Part shown: positions 25,043-34,322 of the stretch, one piece after another
Position numbering within the stretch: the first letter of the stretch is position 1
How the letters are laid out: the number at the start of each line of letters is the position of its first letter
NCBI RefSeq assembly: GCF_022701195.1
Contig: NZ_CP078089.1
Span: 62,001 to 126,000 of the forward strand
Source: Allobaculum mucilyticum
Lineage (GTDB): Bacteria; Bacillota_I; Bacilli_A; Erysipelotrichales; Erysipelotrichaceae
Direction of reading: 5' to 3'
DNA: 64,000 bases
Position numbers and translations under genes: made by a program
The notes under the pieces: model-generated
Told to the model about the DNA's origin: nothing
Database searches by the model: none
The model's input: the letters and a program-made list of their open reading frames with translations, nothing else

Positions 25043-25783
25043 TTATTTTGCGCATCTGAGAATCAGGCTGTCCGGAATTCTTTTCCAGGTTGTTCCGTCA
25101 TACGCTGTTTCCCATGCCGTTCCCGGCTGATGTGTCAGAGCAACCAGCTCATGGGCACTCAGATCACCGTACTTTTGCAGCACTTCTTTAATGACCGCCA
25201 TTTTGGTAAGACCGTCTTCGGCTCTGGCCATCCTGCAGTCTTTTACAGTCGGTGTATGGTCATCAAAATCTGTGATCAGCTTGTCACGGAGATCTTCATC
25301 TTTATAATCTCTGGTCTGATAATAGAAGTCCTCTGCAACCGGACCATACTGGAATGCATAGATACCATCATCAAACAGCTGCTGTCCAGTCTGTTTCAGA
25401 TAAGCTTCATAGCACAGATAGACCAGTTTCTGCAGCTTAAGCTTGCCGGCATCCATTCTTGAAAGAATGTAGGCAGCAATATCGATACTGCTCAGCTGAA
25501 GATCGGCGTTTACGTATTCCATAAACTCATCCACAGACTTGCAGAAATATACTTTTTCAAAGTATGGATCACTCTTTTTTACATCTTCAGTCTCTGCTGA
25601 AGCAAGATCCTTGACGTGCAGAGAAACAGGAACTGAATGAATGTTTCTGCCCATAATTTCCCGATGAACTTCTTTTGCATGCTGATTCTGTTCGCCTTCC
25701 CCAACAACGACTTCAATTGCGACACGCCGGTGTTTTGTATAAGACGTAGCGGTAAAAATATAGTGTCGATACATTCTAATCAC
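25043..25783 (-). CDS. panA: Panacea-domain (SocA/DUF4065) antitoxin
   Basis: A 246-residue protein. Residues ~98-235 are a Panacea/DUF4065 domain: IAAYILSRMDAGKLKLQKLVYLCYEAYL, then DGIYAFQYGPVAEDFYYQTRDY and LSAHELVALTHQPGTAWETAYDG are diagnostic. About 95 residues precede it and are not recognised. Panacea proteins are general antitoxins (PanA) that neutralise very different partner toxins, including small RelA/SpoT-like synthetases. Here the partner is the gene just upstream, whose stop overlaps this start by 4 bases. Position second in the operon is the reverse of the commonest antitoxin-first order. The terminator follows directly. Antitoxin role is inferred from family and context. Confidence 0.82.
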   Translation of the reverse strand: MIRMYRHYIFTATSYTKHRRVAIEVVVGEGEQNQHAKEVHREIMGRNIHSVPVSLHVKDLASAETEDVKKSDPYFEKVYFCKSVDEFMEYVNADLQLSSIDIAAYILSRMDAGKLKLQKLVYLCYEAYLKQTGQQLFDDGIYAFQYGPVAEDFYYQTRDYKDEDLRDKLITDFDDHTPTVKDCRMARAEDGLTKMAVIKEVLQKYGDLSAHELVALTHQPGTAWETAYDGTTWKRIPDSLILRCAK

Positions 25784-26418
25784 TTCCTTTCACTATATTC
25801 AGTATAGTTCTGTTTATAAGTTTTATGCGAGATAAGATTGTTTTCTCTATCCTCGCCATTCCAGATCTGAAGCTCCCAGCTCGGTGAGAAGTTCGACTCC
25901 TGGATATAGACATGAATCGCAGTATAGTCATTTTTCGTCGCGTCGGTACACCGAAAACGCGTTGAATCACAGAAGACTGTCTTCAGAGCCTGAAGCAGCT
26001 GTTCACGGTCTGGCGAAGCAGTCAGACACAGTCTGAAACCGACGGTATCATTCAGGCATTTCTTTAAGGGAACTATTCCCTTTTCACTTCGGTTCATATA
26101 CCGGTCGACCTTATCCGTCAGAGAATCCCATTCCTTTACCCGGAACTCTACAGTGAAAGAGACTTTCGGCTGGAACTGGTGTGAAGGCAAATCCATCAGG
26201 TGCTGATCTGCATAGAACTTGTACACTTTAAAATACCTGAACAGTTCATCACCATACAGCCTGGACAGATTATGCTTGAAGTTGATTTGGCACGGGCATT
26301 CATCCTTCCATTCGATACTTGTCTGGTAATGAAAGTCAGATAGTGCCCAGATAAAAGCTTCAATGTCTCTGAAGGTTTCTGCGAATTCAGCTTGATTCAT
26401 GTCTGATATATTAATCAA
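25780..26418 (-). CDS. toxSAS: RelA/SpoT-like synthetase toxin
   Basis: A 212-residue single-domain protein with all key RelA/SpoT synthetase residues. These are RVKEWDSLTDK (93-103, matching R-x-K-xxx-S-xxx-K of the ATP site), NDTVGFR (Asp124), NDYTAIH (Tyr165 and His169 of the G-loop) and ELQIW (Glu182). There is no hydrolase, TGS or ACT domain. Small toxic synthetases (toxSAS) make pp(p)App or pyrophosphorylate the tRNA CCA end and stop growth. The overlap with a Panacea antitoxin makes that role much more likely than housekeeping (p)ppGpp synthesis. The first in-frame start is TTG 26418; ATG 26400 is the alternative. No strong ribosome site is visible for either. Confidence 0.85.
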   Translation of the reverse strand: MINISDMNQAEFAETFRDIEAFIWALSDFHYQTSIEWKDECPCQINFKHNLSRLYGDELFRYFKVYKFYADQHLMDLPSHQFQPKVSFTVEFRVKEWDSLTDKVDRYMNRSEKGIVPLKKCLNDTVGFRLCLTASPDREQLLQALKTVFCDSTRFRCTDATKNDYTAIHVYIQESNFSPSWELQIWNGEDRENNLISHKTYKQNYTEYSERK

Positions 26419-26811
26419 TTTCCGTCAGAATAAAAGCATTCTTCATGAAGACGGCTTTTCATTTCTGAAAACCGGTACAGTTTCGTCATTTCTGCGTTTT
26501 CTCTGACAGATCTAAGGGCCAATCTATGCCGATTGAATCAATTGCAGAGAATCTTCGAAAATTTCCACCCCTCCACGTATGATTGTTCTGTAAGCGCTGC
26601 AGAACCTGCTGCTTCTGAAACTCGTGCATAACTGGACGGCTGGCTTTTCTTAGCGGGACTCCCCTGCTCTGCTTTGCCATCTGGCGGCATCATTAAACGC
26701 GGAAGCGATAATAAACCTGTATGCTTTGCGAATATGTTTTATTGAAGCATATCACATCTTTGTAATTCATTTATAAACGTTCTACATTTTAAAAATTTGG
26801 AGGAAGAGATT
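26419..26811 (+). other. Divergent intergenic region between toxSAS and the 941-residue gene
   Basis: About 390 bases. It should hold both divergent promoters, but no clear consensus was found for either. A 64-codon frame on the - strand (26486-26680) is basic, has no ribosome site and resembles nothing recognised. The last 100 bases are AT-rich, ending in the ribosome site GGAGGAAGAG. Confidence 0.45.
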
Positions 26812-29637
26812 ATGACAATGACTCAGGAAGAGCAGAACCTGTACGACTGGCTGCTTAACGGACCTGTTCAGACCGTTCTGAAAGAATATGTAAAAGAGCA
26901 TCCAGTGAAAAGCTATAAGGATGTCGTATTTTATATGTCCGTGAACAGAACCTGGCCCATTGGCGATTCGGTTTATGACCTGCTCAGAGAGCAGATCAGC
27001 GAACTTTCTGCAGACAGAAAAATAACGGAGGATGTTCTGTTCACTTATTCACACAGAATGGCAAAGAAGATGGAAGAAGCAGACTCCATCACGTTTAGGA
27101 TAATCAAATCAAGCAAGCTTCCAGGACGGATCATTCGTGATAACCCCAAGGCACTTCGAAACAAGAAACTGCTCATTGAGGTTCTGCAGTTTATTCTCAA
27201 CGAGGCTGCTCTGAATCTCTGGGAGATGTATAGAGGTGAACCTTCTTCGGCTGCTGAGCAGATCCTCGATTTTGCAGCGAAGCATAAAAAAGATTTATCT
27301 CCGTTTATTAATTCTCTTGCCGATGCGGCTGCAGATCAGGAAACGTTCGTTAAGAACCTGATCCTGCTGTCTCCTGCATCCTCCTGTCTGCTTGCAGCGC
27401 TGATCGACCCATCCAGCTCCAGAGAATGTCTGGACCATCTCAGTTTATTTCCGATTATCTCGAAGGATTTATGCGAAGCGCTTGATAAGCACGCCTCACA
27501 GGTTCTTGAGTCTTTGAACCAGTCAATGTTTGAGCGGCTAAACGGAAAAGAAACTGTACAGACCACTCATGCGGAGAGTCCGAAACAGACTTCTGCCAGA
27601 AGAAAAAGCAAAGACCGCATGCCAGATTCGGTCCGAAAAGCCCTCGAGATCTCTGCTGATCAGGAAAACAAAAAAGCCCGTCAGGGAGATGCGATTTTTG
27701 ATTTTCTGCGCATCATGATGAACTGCGAATCCAGTGACAAATTTTATAGCATCTCCCTTCTCTACTCTGCCGCAGCTCAGGAAGCGGAGAAATCATGGTT
27801 CGGGCTGAGCGATGAAGAATTGTCTGATTTCATGCATTCAATTCCGGCTCCTGTTCTGGAGGCTGCTATGGAAGCTTACAGCCCCTGTCAGAACCGAATC
27901 GGGGGACCCTATTTTCTTATGTTTGCATTGCAGACAATCGGATGCTTCAACAGAACTGCCGACCAGCAGCTCGACCGCCTTAACCGTCTGCAGCATCCGG
28001 CAAATCCGTCCTTTATGACCGCCATTGAAGAACTGAGTTCCCTCTATGACCAGTCTGTCCCCAGCGAAGATCCGGAAGAGGAAAATCCGTATATTTCCCT
28101 GCCCCTTTGCTGGATCACCACGCTCTTCATGGATCTTCTCTATACCTCCAGACTGCGCACAGAAATGAATCAGGAGTTTTATAACTCCATTCTCGAGATT
28201 CTTTTTGAAGCGGACTTACAGAAACAGAACGGTATGGCGGAAAGATCCATTGAAGAGGATGAGGAAGAAGATCCCGTACCAGTAATCGGTGATGGCATGA
28301 ATGCTACAGAGTGGATGTTCTCACGCTCAATGTATTCTGTACTGAAGCTTGCCTGGTCGGATCCGGAAATCCGTAAGAAGCTGATCCGCTCGCTTCGATC
28401 CAACATTCTCAAATCCTCTCAGAAAACGGAGCAGCTGATGGTTTCAATGGCTGAGGAGAAATTCTTCTCCTCTTTTGAATTCTTTCCCAGTCAGGCTGCA
28501 CTGTTTCTGATTGAGCTGCTGGAGAACAGATGGTTTGAAGCTTCTCTGTCTCCGTATTGCGCTCTTCTGCAGAAAGACACGTTCTCAATCTGGAGACACA
28601 TCCGGAAATCGTGGTCATTGGACAGCCTTGAAATTCAGCTGAAAAACCAGGAAGTCAGCACAGAGAATATTGAGTTACTTATGAATGAGTCTTTAAGCGA
28701 TCTGGATAAGGAAGAAGAAGAGATCTATGCCCGTCTTCTGTCCATGGAGATGACATACAATACTTCTCATCTTTCATTTGGAGATTCCCCGGAATCCAGA
28801 ATCGCAATGAAAGACCTGGTCTCGGTCTTCTGCTTTCTGGTGAAGATCAATGCAGATGATGAGCTCAAAGAAGAATTTCTTCAGACGCCGCCTGTCTTCC
28901 GGAAATTCATCGTTCGACATCTCATGCTCAGCGCAATTAATATCTACCGTGAATACGAACATGCCTGCCATGAAGCCCAGATGCCCGCTCACACTGAGCG
29001 GATCAGACTGCAGAATTTAGGCCTGTATCAGGAAAAGAGCCAGCTTGAAAAGACAGTTCAGAACCTCCGGGAGAATAACAGTCTGCTGAAACAGGAACTG
29101 GAAAATGCAGCAAACGACGGTTACCAGAAAGGCGTTAAAGAAACCGAAGACCGCCTCTTTGAAGAGATCCGGAATCTGAAAAAAGAGCTTGCTGAAAGCC
29201 GGAAACAGAATGCTATTGACGAGAATGAGAAGCAGGAGCTCTATCAGCTGCGTGAACTGCTGTTTACCAATGAGCAGGACGACAGTCCATCTGCAGACAC
29301 TTCTGCTCCACTTCGTGATGATGAAGCTGCCAGAATCGACACCTATCTGAAGACCCACCGTGTCGTGTTTGCGGGCGGTCATTATAAGCAGTGTGCGGAG
29401 TTGAAGAAGAAGTATCCCGGCTTTCGCGTGTACTTCGATGAGCAGATTCCTGCAGAGGTTATTTCCTCAGCAGACCTGATCATTGTGTTCTACAAATGGA
29501 TTTCCCATGGCACCTACTACCGGGTCAAGAAGTACGGTTCCCGTCATGGACAGCCGATCCCGATTGAATACATCGGCGAGAAGAATATCATTGCCAGCGA
29601 ACGGCGGCTGCTTTCGATCATTGAGAATTACGAATAG
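26812..29637 (+). CDS. Large helical protein with coiled coil and C-terminal DUF2325-like domain
   Basis: A 941-residue protein, not recognised as a whole. Residues 1-~730 are alpha-helical and repetitive in feel, with acidic and Ser/Glu-rich linkers (SPKQTSARRKSKDRM, SIEEDEEEDPVPV). Residues ~745-840 form a coiled coil (LYQEKSQLEKTVQNLRENNS, LFEEIRNLKKELAESRKQ). The last ~85 residues resemble DUF2325: VVFAGGHYKQCAELKKKYPG, ISSADLIIVFYKWISHGTYY and HGQPIPIEYIGEKN. DUF2325 with an upstream coiled coil occurs in Firmicutes and has no known reaction. The start has GGAGGAAG upstream; a TTG 15 bases earlier would remove that site. It is divergent from the toxin-antitoxin pair, so a role in conflict or stress is possible but unproven. 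Confidence 0.65.
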   Translation: MTMTQEEQNLYDWLLNGPVQTVLKEYVKEHPVKSYKDVVFYMSVNRTWPIGDSVYDLLREQISELSADRKITEDVLFTYSHRMAKKMEEADSITFRIIKSSKLPGRIIRDNPKALRNKKLLIEVLQFILNEAALNLWEMYRGEPSSAAEQILDFAAKHKKDLSPFINSLADAAADQETFVKNLILLSPASSCLLAALIDPSSSRECLDHLSLFPIISKDLCEALDKHASQVLESLNQSMFERLNGKETVQTTHAESPKQTSARRKSKDRMPDSVRKALEISADQENKKARQGDAIFDFLRIMMNCESSDKFYSISLLYSAAAQEAEKSWFGLSDEELSDFMHSIPAPVLEAAMEAYSPCQNRIGGPYFLMFALQTIGCFNRTADQQLDRLNRLQHPANPSFMTAIEELSSLYDQSVPSEDPEEENPYISLPLCWITTLFMDLLYTSRLRTEMNQEFYNSILEILFEADLQKQNGMAERSIEEDEEEDPVPVIGDGMNATEWMFSRSMYSVLKLAWSDPEIRKKLIRSLRSNILKSSQKTEQLMVSMAEEKFFSSFEFFPSQAALFLIELLENRWFEASLSPYCALLQKDTFSIWRHIRKSWSLDSLEIQLKNQEVSTENIELLMNESLSDLDKEEEEIYARLLSMEMTYNTSHLSFGDSPESRIAMKDLVSVFCFLVKINADDELKEEFLQTPPVFRKFIVRHLMLSAINIYREYEHACHEAQMPAHTERIRLQNLGLYQEKSQLEKTVQNLRENNSLLKQELENAANDGYQKGVKETEDRLFEEIRNLKKELAESRKQNAIDENEKQELYQLRELLFTNEQDDSPSADTSAPLRDDEAARIDTYLKTHRVVFAGGHYKQCAELKKKYPGFRVYFDEQIPAEVISSADLIIVFYKWISHGTYYRVKKYGSRHGQPIPIEYIGEKNIIASERRLLSIIENYE

Positions 29638-29786
29638 CCTGCAACCTTGTCGTGCATCCAAAAAGCTGGATTGTCCCTTCTCGAAGATGTCTGTACCTTA
29701 TCCCGGTGCAAGCGTTTACCATTCCGTCAGCATCTGGATGCTGAATGAGTGATTTTAAACTTCAAAACAAATCGAGTATCCTGTTA

Positions 29787-29847
29787 AAGCAGACTGCTCA
29801 AGTCTGCTTACTCAATACAAAAGCGCCGGATTGTGATGGTCCGGCGC
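29787..29847 (+). terminator. Two consecutive hairpins before the GNAT gene
   Basis: AAGCAGACT / AGTCTGCTT (29787-29809, 5-base loop) and GCGCCGGA / TCCGGCGC (29823-29847, 9-base loop). Neither has a long T-run. The first probably helps end the upstream transcript. The second sits 8 bases before the ribosome site AAAGGATG of the GNAT gene, so it may affect that gene's translation. Confidence 0.5.
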
Positions 29848-29868
29848 ATGTTCTGAAAGGATGCAGCT

Positions 29869-30366
29869 ATGGAAATTCGACACGCACAAAGAAATGACTT
29901 ACCCGCCATGCTTGAGATTTACAGAGAAGCCCGTGCTTTTATGAAAGCTAACGGCAATCCCAATCAGTGGAAAGACAACCGGCCTTCTGCCGAAGCGATT
30001 CAGAAAGATATTGAATCCGGACAGTCTTATCTCATTTTTGATGGAGGAGTCCTCTGCGGTGCGTTCTCTCTGATTTTCGGTGATGATCCAACCTACGCTC
30101 TGATCGAAAACGGACAGTGGAAAAGCGATCTTCCCTACGCAACAATTCATAAAATTGCTTCTTTCCCAGGGGCGCATGGCGTCTTTTCTGAAATTATCCG
30201 TTTCAGTGAACCGAAAGCTCAGTCTTTAAGAATTGATACGCATCCAGACAATCAGATCATGCAGCATCTGATTCTCAAGAACGGCTTTGAATACTGCGGA
30301 AATATTTATACCGATGACGGCACTCTTCGCTATGCATACCAGAAAGACCTCATCAAACAGAATTAA
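29869..30366 (+). CDS. GNAT-family N-acetyltransferase
   Basis: A 165-residue acetyltransferase. It opens with EIRHAQRNDLPAMLEIYREAR, the usual first strand and helix of GNAT proteins. ATIHKIASFPGAHGVFSEIIRF near residue 90 is the strand 4 / acetyl-CoA loop region, although the canonical Q/RxxGxG/A is weak. LRIDTHPDNQIMQHLILKNGFEYCGNIY is the typical strand 5-helix 4 ending. It probably acetylates a small molecule, which is not identifiable. Single gene, with a terminator after it. Confidence 0.8.
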   Translation: MEIRHAQRNDLPAMLEIYREARAFMKANGNPNQWKDNRPSAEAIQKDIESGQSYLIFDGGVLCGAFSLIFGDDPTYALIENGQWKSDLPYATIHKIASFPGAHGVFSEIIRFSEPKAQSLRIDTHPDNQIMQHLILKNGFEYCGNIYTDDGTLRYAYQKDLIKQN

Positions 30367-30388
30367 GCCCTTTTGCTTCTTAAAACCA

Positions 30389-30428
30389 ATGAACCTGCCC
30401 GCAATTGCGGACAGGTTCATTTTTATTT
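30389..30428 (+). terminator. Rho-independent terminator after the GNAT gene
   Basis: ATGAACCTGCCCGC pairs with GCGGACAGGTTCAT (one mismatch) around AATT, then TTTTATTTG. The A-rich base on the other side makes it usable for the convergent small gene too. Confidence 0.85.
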
Positions 30429-30459
30429 GATCTTCATTGACCAGGCATTTCCGGAGAAA

Positions 30460-30699
30460 TTATGCCTGGTGACGGATCTGCGCAATCCATTCACTGAACA
30501 GTGAAATTACGCCGCCGACAATCAGAATATAGCCGGCTGGTTTGAGCAGTTCCGGGCGAAGAGAAGCGGCTGATCCAGTTGTCGATGCAAGTGCAATCGA
30601 ATAGAAGATAAAGCAGAGAATGCCGGCTGCCATCAGTGCCAGCGAGACATAGGTCCACCTGCGGTAAAACTTTCTGTCTTTCTTATTCATTCTTTTCAT
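30460..30699 (-). CDS. Small two-span membrane protein
   Basis: A 79-residue protein. A basic start (MKRMNKKDRKFYRRW) is followed by the helix TYVSLALMAAGILCFIFYSIAL, a polar loop and the helix PAGYILIVGGVISLFSEWIAQI. The orientation is probably N-in. The start at 30699 has a run of G (GGGGGGGTAAG) as ribosome site. An upstream TTG would add residues encoded by that site. Function unknown. It converges with the GNAT gene. Confidence 0.6.
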   Translation of the reverse strand: MKRMNKKDRKFYRRWTYVSLALMAAGILCFIFYSIALASTTGSAASLRPELLKPAGYILIVGGVISLFSEWIAQIRHQA

Positions 30700-31010
30700 A
30701 CTCTTACCCCCCCTGTACAAAGACGTACTCTTACCTATTATGCACGATCAGGATGATAAAATAGCCAGATCGTGCCCGGATATTCTGCTCTGCATGCCTT
30801 GTAAAAAGCCAGAACGTATTTCTGCTCGTAAAAAGTCAGGAGACGAACTCGCAAAAAAAGCTGTGTTAGAGATTTCTTTATCTTTCCAGTCTTCGCCTTT
30901 CCATTCCAGCGGCTTGGAGAGCTTGGGGAACACCATCAGACCTGATTTAATTCATTAGCATGACGAATAAAACCTTTTTTAATTTACAGTAAATCAGTAT
31001 ATGTCTTTTG

Positions 31011-31160
31011 CTATCTTTCCCTGTAGCTCACTCTCATAATCGAAGTCTGATACGCCTGTAAAAACGTCTGCTGTTCCAGATAGAAATTATTCAGATCGAC
31101 TGCTCGATTAAGATTGTCAAGCTTCTGATTATTTACTGCGAGCTGGTATGCGGTGTTTTC
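31011..31160 (-). pseudogene. 3' remnant of an unknown gene cut by the IS3 copy
   Basis: On the - strand a frame with natural codon use ends at TAG (31011-31013) and encodes a helical tail (AYQLAVNNQKLDNLNRAV, then YLEQQTFLQAYQTSIMRVSY). Its upstream continuation runs into IS3 transposase sequence and loses meaning, so it looks like a gene truncated by the element. Weakly supported. The stretch 30721-31010 next to it holds no gene I can support. Confidence 0.3.
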
Positions 31161-31185
31161 ACACGATTCCGAATGGGGCTTCTTC

Positions 31186-31902
31186 ATCGCGGTATTCGAA
31201 TGAACATCAAAAAAATCCGAAGGCTCATGAAAAAATACCATCTGATTTGTCCTATACGTAAAGCTAATCCTTACAGGAGGATGGCTAAAGCCCTTCGAAC
31301 AAACAATGTCGCCGAGAATCTGGTAAAGCGATAATACGAACTATCAGGTCCTCGCAAGGTCCTTCTCACAGACATCACGTATCTCAAATATCGAAATGGA
31401 ACAGCGTATCTATCGACAATCACTGATGCCTATACGAAGCAAGTTCTCGCATATCAAATCAGCTCATCTCTCGAAGTTCACTTTGTTCTGCGACGGTAAA
31501 TCAACTGTTCGAAAAGCATCGATTGAGTTGGAGACAGATACGATTATCCATTCGGATCAGGGCTGTCACTACACGAGTTACAGCTTCATTGAGCTCGTGA
31601 AAAGTAAACGTCTCAGACAGTCCATGAGCCGGAAAGGAAACTGTTGGGATAATGCCCCGCAGGAGAGTTTCTTTGGACATATGAAGGATGATCTTAAGGA
31701 GCACCTTTCCCGTCAGGAATCGTCCGACCGAGTTGTAGAATTTGTTTCAGAATGGATTCAGTACTACAACACGAAGCGGTATCAGTGGCAGCTGGCAAAG
31801 CTGTCGCCTGACCAGTTCTATGACTACATCACAACAGGCGAATATCCGATTGAGGGAATTGAGCCTGCCCCTATCCGCTTGGATAGTCACCAGAAGAAGT
31901 AA
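31186..31902 (+). pseudogene. Degenerate IS3/IS150-family transposase (orfB)
   Basis: Pieces of an IS150-type orfB lie in order but in different frames. HRGIRMNIKKIRRLMKKYHL begins near 31186. After a stop and frame change near 31330 comes LLTDITYLKYRNGTAYLSTITDAY, with the first Asp of the DDE triad. A further change near 31490 leads to TIIHSDQGCHYTSYSF (second Asp) and CWDNAPQESFFGHMKDDL (Glu), with the usual ending WIQYYNTKRYQWQLAKLSPDQF. The N-terminal orfA and start are missing. With at least two frame changes it cannot make an active transposase. Confidence 0.85.
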
Positions 31903-31922
31903 TTCTGCCGGAAAATTTGCGG

Positions 31923-31956
31923 CGCACTGGGAGATTCCGATCGGGGTCTCCCAGTG
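31923..31956 (+). terminator. Hairpin at the 3' end of the IS3 copy
   Basis: An 11-bp perfect stem GCACTGGGAGA / TCTCCCAGTGC with a 12-base loop, 20 bases after the transposase stop. Similar hairpins close many IS150-type orfB genes. No T-run follows. Confidence 0.6.
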
Positions 31957-32404
31957 CAATCACTAGCTGACCTTTTGTATAGATCTAGCATTACTCACTT
32001 TTGTGTCCTTGATTTGGGGTACCCTTCAAGCTGACGAAAGGTTGCCTGTTTACCTATTCTCTGGTTGGAAGGCGTCCAAGGATGAAAAACAATCGTTTTG
32101 AATGGTTTGCGCGGCCTATAGAAAACATTACGATGGGATCTTTTTGTGTACCAGTTACAGGAGGTCTTTCGGGAAGATCGAAGGACTCATAACATTATCA
32201 GGGTTGCGTGGCAATGACCTGCTGTTTCATGGATGATGGATATTTCTTTCTCCAGATCATTGATACTTCAATTTCTCAAATCAGAATCCCAAATATCCCA
32301 CAAACCCTCATTGAACAAAAAACAGACCGGATTTTTATACGGACTGTTTTTTTAGATGCGTCAGACAAAATACCCAATTTTGCTGACGGCAGATTTGGTG
32401 TTCA
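31957..32404 (+). other. Junction between the IS3 remnant and the IS1182 element
   Basis: About 450 bases without a supported gene. Short coding-like scraps (for example RRPRMKNNRFEWFARPIENI near 32070) suggest further decayed mobile DNA. A terminator-like hairpin lies at 32316-32353 (AAAAAACAG-A-CCG / CGG-A-CTGTTTTTTT), usable on either strand and close to the IS1182 transposase stop. Confidence 0.45.
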
Positions 32405-34102
32405 TCAATAGTGAACACAAACAAAAGCTAAATTGAGTTCAATATGTGAAATTGGGGCATATTTCACATACATAGCTTGAATCAGCGAAGATACAAGAAG
32501 ATCCAATGCCTGTTTGGCATCTTCTTGTGCGTATTTCAGCACTCGTCTTACGTTTATTGCCGTAATAGCTAACGTATATCCGAATTTTTTGCGCACTAAC
32601 CCCCTGAACGGAAGGGTATCAATTTTTTGATTCCTTCTTAGCTGGTTTGGGATAGCTTCAACACCGTTTCTGAACCGGTAATTGGCAATTGCCTCTTCAC
32701 TTTTCATGGTCCGCTGAAGGTGTGCTCTTTGGATCTTCTTCTGGGAAATGGTTCCAGATCTGACTCTTTTGTGATTTTTCATCGGGCATCGGCCAGTTGC
32801 AGCGAATGGGCAATCTTTACAGGTTGTTTCTTTGTGGAATGAGATATTCCAGGAATCGGTTTTCTCGTAGTAGGTTACTCGATCTGCAGTCTTTCCGTTT
32901 GGGCAGGTTACCGTTTTTGTTTCTTCATCGATTTCGAAATCAGCAGTCAAATCGGGTGTTTCTTTACCCGTCATAGCAGTTCCTACAAGTTGAATTCCGT
33001 GTTCAGCTGCTTCATTGATGTTATCCACGCTGATGTAGGCTCCGTCGGCAACCAAAGTTGTTTCGTCTCCTTCTTCAGCCATCTTCTGAATTTCATCTTT
33101 GGCGAACTTGGAATCGCTGTAGATATTGGGCTGGAAATCAAATGAGTCGATGATCTTTCGGTTGGTATCGAGGTCGACTGTTTCAGCGAAATTGCCAACG
33201 TATCCCTGGTGATTTTCACCGGCCTTCTTACGGAAAGTCGATTCCGGCTCAACTGGATTGTTCAGGACAGTCGAGTTCAGCTCTTTTCCGTCACGAACGG
33301 AATGAAAAGAGCCATCGGTGTTTGTGTTGACCTGCTCGGAAACAAAGCGGATGAGCATCTGTGCTTCTTCACAGTCATTCAGCGTGCCTGGAATCAGATC
33401 ACGAACGGCACAGGCATCCTGAAAAGCGGTCTGCAGTTTAGCCGCAGCCGGAGTATGGGAGTGATAAGTAACCTTATTCTCATCGAAGTCCTCGATATAG
33501 TGTTGAAGATTCTCGGGGATTGCGATTTTGTTTTCATCCAAAACCATGAGCATGTTTTTAATGACCACATGCGCCAGCTGCAGTCTTGAAAGCTTTCTGG
33601 CGCCGTTATCGACCATGATGGAGTCCATTCTCCGCTTGAGATTGGTGCCAAGATAGGCGTCTTTAAGAGACTTGGCCAGTTTTTCGGCAAATTCATGGAG
33701 AAGATCGATGCCAGTCTGCTGCATATAAAAGGCATTGGCAGCACGAAAGCGGTTAAGCGTTCTCTGGTTTACCGGCTGATGTTCAAAGGACGTTGTTCCA
33801 AGAGCGAACTGATACTCCAGAGAAAAGGTAACGCTTCTCTCCAGTTCTTCGTCTGTCAGAGTAAACAGATCTTTCAAAACAAGCATAGCTAAAACGAGGT
33901 ATGTAGGAGTTGAAGGTCTGGTGTTGGTGTTCTTTGAGTAAAGAGGCTCAAAAATCGATTCAAGTTTAACCAGCTCAGGAATAATGACACGGTTGAAATA
34001 GCCCGGCCAGCCGGATTCAAGCATTCTGAGCTTTCGATCAGAAAGTGAGTAGGTTAGATCGAAGAGATTCATCTGAATGGGTTTGAACTTGGACTGCGAC
34101 AT
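32405..34102 (-). CDS. IS1182-family transposase
   Basis: A 565-residue DDE transposase. The N-terminal DUF772-type region (LSDRKLRMLESGWPGYFNRVIIP, then PTYLVLAMLVLKDLFTLTDEELERS) and SMIVDNGARKLSR-like segments lead to the catalytic part: TLVADGAYISVDNINEAA (Asp) and a zinc-like CKDCPFAATGRCPM. The C-terminal FRNGVEAIPNQLRRNQ... KFGYTLAITAINVRRVLKYA supplies the typical IS1182 ending. The frame is intact, so the copy may be active. The start at 34102 follows CGGGGGTG. The TTG 24 bases upstream is less likely. I could not define the terminal inverted repeats of the element. Confidence 0.88.
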   Translation of the reverse strand: MSQSKFKPIQMNLFDLTYSLSDRKLRMLESGWPGYFNRVIIPELVKLESIFEPLYSKNTNTRPSTPTYLVLAMLVLKDLFTLTDEELERSVTFSLEYQFALGTTSFEHQPVNQRTLNRFRAANAFYMQQTGIDLLHEFAEKLAKSLKDAYLGTNLKRRMDSIMVDNGARKLSRLQLAHVVIKNMLMVLDENKIAIPENLQHYIEDFDENKVTYHSHTPAAAKLQTAFQDACAVRDLIPGTLNDCEEAQMLIRFVSEQVNTNTDGSFHSVRDGKELNSTVLNNPVEPESTFRKKAGENHQGYVGNFAETVDLDTNRKIIDSFDFQPNIYSDSKFAKDEIQKMAEEGDETTLVADGAYISVDNINEAAEHGIQLVGTAMTGKETPDLTADFEIDEETKTVTCPNGKTADRVTYYEKTDSWNISFHKETTCKDCPFAATGRCPMKNHKRVRSGTISQKKIQRAHLQRTMKSEEAIANYRFRNGVEAIPNQLRRNQKIDTLPFRGLVRKKFGYTLAITAINVRRVLKYAQEDAKQALDLLVSSLIQAMYVKYAPISHIELNLAFVCVHY

Positions 34103-34322
34103 AAGAAACACCCCCGAAATATTCAATTATATTATACTACTAATATTAATTTAATCGAGATTAATTTCAATTAATTGTAGCATTATTTTGAAAAATTCGG
34201 ATCAGTCCAAGATCTATGAACACACTTCAGCTATTTGTTACTTTTGTCGGGCGCATCTTTTTTATCGATTAACTGAAATGGTACTGGACGGTCTTTTTTT
34301 GCAGACAGTTGTCTTTATCAGT

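Noticed and set aside
26486-26680. A 64-codon basic frame on the - strand upstream of toxSAS
   Set aside because: No ribosome site and an unlikely sequence; could be a mobile-element scrap but cannot be supported.
30748-30958. Overlapping short frames on both strands after the small membrane gene
   Set aside because: Neither has a ribosome site or recognisable domain; probably non-coding.
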